Of a DNA stretch of 5,914 nucleotides, positions 4,350 to 5,914 are shown piece after piece. The notes under the pieces are model-generated. The model did no database searches. It had not been told where the DNA came from and worked only from the letters and a program-made list of their open reading frames with translations. Numbering within the stretch: position 1 is the first letter of the stretch; each line of letters starts with the position of its first letter. This DNA is from Pyrinomonadaceae bacterium (lineage in GTDB: Bacteria > Acidobacteriota > Blastocatellia > Pyrinomonadales > Pyrinomonadaceae). A program made the position numbers and the translations under genes. The stretch is from NCBI GenBank assembly GCA_014379075.1, contig JACMMN010000124.1, forward strand, positions 1-5,914, read 5' to 3'.

Positions 4350-5318
4350 TTGAAAGTGGGACACACCTTAACAATAAAATCTGCCTTGTTTTTTGAACGG
4401 CTTACACAGCTGCATCTCTTTGCTGCGTTCACACTTCTTTTGATCGTGCCGATGTCCTTTTTAGCCCAGGGCCAGACGACACTTTCGGCCGATCAGCAGA
4501 CGATGACGGTCGAGAATGCTCCTGAAACCGAGGTCATCTCTTTCGGCAAAAACGTGATTGTAAAGCAAAGCGCCAAGGGAGTTTTTGCGTTCGGCGGCGA
4601 CATAATTATCGAGGGCCGCGTGGAAGGCGACGTCGGGACAATCGGCGGTTCGGTAATACAGAAGAAAGATGCCTTTGTGGGCGGCGACGTTATCGTGATC
4701 GGCGGATCGTACAAGCCCGAGATCCAGGAACCTCTTCGAACCGAAGGTAAGGAAACGATAATGATCGGCGTATTTGAGGAAGAATTCCGCAGCCTTTCAC
4801 AGAATCCGTCTCAGATCTTTTCGCCAAGCTTTACTCCCGCATTTTTCGCCCAGCGTGCACTATCGATACTATTCTGGTTCGTCGTTTCTCTTGCATTTGC
4901 GACGATCGCTCCGGGTGCCGTCAGCCGGGCGATCGCCCGCATACATCTTTCAACTTTGAAGGTGATCGGGATCGGCTTTTTTGCACTGTTGATAACGACT
5001 ATCGGGGTTATCGGAAGCCTAAGCTTTCTGCCGAATTATCTGAGCGGGGTTCTCGGGCTTATGACCTTTGTTTTGCTTTTGCTTGCTTATGTTTTCGGCC
5101 GTGTCGCGCTGCACGTCAGCTTTGGCAAACTACTGCAAAAACACTTCCTGTCAGAAAGGAATGGATCGGAAACACTGGCGATCTTTATCGGTGTGGTAGT
5201 TTGGACGGTTCTTTTGTCGATCCCATACCTATGGACGCTCGCTCTTTTGGCACTGTTTTCAGCCGGGATCGGACTCGTTTTGACCGCACGTTCGACAACC
5301 GCATGGAAGACGAGCTAA
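4350..5318 (+). CDS. Exported bactofilin-like (polymer-forming) domain fused to a multi-span membrane region
   Basis: 322 residues from TTG 4350. A hydrophobic stretch (about 22-38) ending LAQGQ looks like a signal peptide with cleavage near residue 40. Residues 60-122 show short repeats typical of a right-handed beta-helix of the bactofilin/polymer-forming type: SFGKNVIVKQSAKG, FGGDIIIEGRVEGDVG, TIGGSVIQ, VGGDVIVIGGS, with Gly-rich turns about every 10-17 residues. After a linker (123-165), four or five membrane spans follow near 169-190, 203-226, 231-255, 275-294 and 295-313. Classical bactofilins are cytoplasmic; here the repeat domain would face the periplasm. Following sigma and anti-sigma genes with short spacing, it is likely part of the regulated envelope system, as sensor, partner of the anti-sigma factor or effector; this is inference. 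The start is uncertain: GTG 4356 and TTG 4386 are alternatives, and no good ribosome binding site is visible. Confidence 0.75.
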   Translation: MKVGHTLTIKSALFFERLTQLHLFAAFTLLLIVPMSFLAQGQTTLSADQQTMTVENAPETEVISFGKNVIVKQSAKGVFAFGGDIIIEGRVEGDVGTIGGSVIQKKDAFVGGDVIVIGGSYKPEIQEPLRTEGKETIMIGVFEEEFRSLSQNPSQIFSPSFTPAFFAQRALSILFWFVVSLAFATIAPGAVSRAIARIHLSTLKVIGIGFFALLITTIGVIGSLSFLPNYLSGVLGLMTFVLLLLAYVFGRVALHVSFGKLLQKHFLSERNGSETLAIFIGVVVWTVLLSIPYLWTLALLALFSAGIGLVLTARSTTAWKTS

Positions 5319-5393
5319 AACCTTCATCTGCTTTGTTTACAAATCTTTACAATTAAAATCAAACCTTGCCGCCGCTAAATACGTCATACTTTC

Positions 5394-5413
5394 TTCGAAA
5401 GCAACTTTTCGAA
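5394..5413. repeat. Small inverted repeat TTCGAAA / TTTCGAA
   Basis: Arms of 7 bases (5394-5400 and 5407-5413) are separated by six bases. They lie just upstream of, and overlap, the candidate promoter of the last gene. This could be an operator; with 7-base arms chance is a real possibility. Confidence 0.3.
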
Positions 5414-5429
5414 TGTTGCGGCGTATAAT
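5401..5429 (+). promoter_or_regulatory. Candidate promoter with perfect TATAAT before the last gene
   Basis: TATAAT occupies 5424-5429, about 23 bases before ATG 5452, so transcription would start near 5436. No TTGACA-like hexamer is found at 16-18 bases. Instead GCAAC (5401-5405) lies 16 bases before CGTA (5422-5425), which echoes the GGAAC-N17-CGTA element before the sigma gene with one mismatch in the -35 part. The box may be read by the housekeeping sigma factor, by the ECF factor, or by both. Confidence 0.45.
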
Positions 5430-5451
5430 TAACCAGGTAGTTCATGTTCAT

Positions 5452-5914
5452 ATGCGAAATAAAATAATTCTATTCTTGTCGATCTCACTGCTTTTCGGCA
5501 CATTTTCAATGATATCGGCCCAAGGGGCTCCAAAGCAGGTCGCGGCAAAAGGCGAGGTCGTTTCCGTCGAACCGATGAAGATCGTTCTCCGGACGGATGA
5601 CGGGCCGCTCGATCTCGTTTTGAATTCGAATACCATTTACAAACGTGTTTCGCCAGACAAGCCGGACGTGAAATCGGCGGTTGCTTCGGTTCTGGCGGAT
5701 ATCGGCGTCGGCGACAAATTGGTGGCGGCCGGTGCATTTTCCGACGATCGGAAAACATTGCTGGCACGATCGATTTACTTGATGACGAAAGCGGATATCA
5801 CTCAAAGACAGTCGAAGGATAGCGAGCAGTGGAAAACGCGCGGAATTTCTGGCCGCGTTTCCAAGATCGATCCGCAAACGAATCAAATAAGCATAGAAGT
5901 CCGCGGCCTCGCGA
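5452..5914 (+). CDS. Exported protein with DUF5666-like beta repeats (3' end outside window)
   Basis: The frame is open from ATG 5452 to the window end, 154 codons, with no stop. Residues 1-23 are a signal peptide: Lys4, a hydrophobic core IILFLSISLLFGTF, and cleavage after ISA before Gln24. The mature part starts with a beta-rich unit (about 33-118): GEVVSVEP, then IVLRTDDGPLDLVLNS, DIGVGDKLVAAGAFSDD and LLARSIYLM. A second unit begins near 131 with GISGRVSKIDPQTNQISIEV. This pattern, in which G.V..vd...itv...dg is followed by an lkvGd.V.v.G strand, fits the DUF5666/OB-like repeats seen in exported proteins of unknown function. It has its own upstream region of 133 bases with a promoter-like box, so it is probably a separate unit from the ECF operon. 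The upstream AGG (5435-5437) is a weak ribosome site. No enzymatic motif is seen. Confidence 0.8.
   Translation, partial: MRNKIILFLSISLLFGTFSMISAQGAPKQVAAKGEVVSVEPMKIVLRTDDGPLDLVLNSNTIYKRVSPDKPDVKSAVASVLADIGVGDKLVAAGAFSDDRKTLLARSIYLMTKADITQRQSKDSEQWKTRGISGRVSKIDPQTNQISIEVRGLA

Noticed and set aside
5319..5400. Terminator after the bactofilin-like gene
   Set aside because: No stable hairpin followed by a T-run was found; TTTACAA occurs twice but as a direct repeat ten bases apart.
5429..5767. Minus-strand open frames at the right end (up to 126 codons)
   Set aside because: They are antisense to an open plus-strand frame with a clear signal peptide and beta-repeat pattern that continues past the window end.

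Overview
The window reads as chromosomal DNA of a Gram-negative bacterium of moderate GC. The gene content points to Acidobacteriota, possibly Blastocatellia/Pyrinomonadaceae: a cohesin domain on what looks like a type II secretion/type IV pilus secretin, paired GspG-like pseudopilins ending in a DV[RK]S...KY tail, and an ECF sigma, anti-sigma and bactofilin-like cluster. This placement is inferred from protein style only. There are no RNA genes, insertion sequences, CRISPR arrays or phage genes. All convincing genes lie on the + strand.

Left block (1-2905) is the distal end of a type II secretion/type IV pilus-like operon. It holds the C-terminal part of a probable secretin with a cohesin domain, two tandem class III signal-peptide pseudopilins, and a PilM/GspL-like actin-fold protein. 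No PilN- or PilO-like gene follows the PilM-like gene in the window. The most distinctive structure here is a set of short tandem repeats with a 7-base period, one at each of the four successive gene ends or starts, and each with a different heptamer. Two (805-825 and 1452-1479) lie inside the leader-encoding 5' ends of the pseudopilin genes. The other two (1887-1967 and 2914-3004) are intergenic and consist of forward heptamers, a 25-35 base spacer, then inverted heptamers, so they can fold into hairpins. They resemble in style the heptanucleotide STRR repeats of cyanobacteria.

Middle block (about 3010-5318) is a three-gene ECF regulatory operon: a sigma factor, a zinc-finger anti-sigma factor with C-terminal membrane segments, and a secreted bactofilin-like (polymer-forming) domain joined to four or five membrane spans. 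A TATAAT box and a separate GGAAC-N17-CGTA element sit upstream of the sigma gene. The latter looks like an ECF-type, possibly autoregulated, promoter, and its spacer contains a perfect 14-bp palindrome. The likely logic is that the anti-sigma factor holds the sigma factor at the membrane and the third protein takes part in, or responds to, envelope state.

Right end (5319-5914) has a 133-base intergenic region with a perfect -10 box and a small inverted repeat. It is followed by the start of an exported protein with DUF5666-like beta repeats, which runs off the window.
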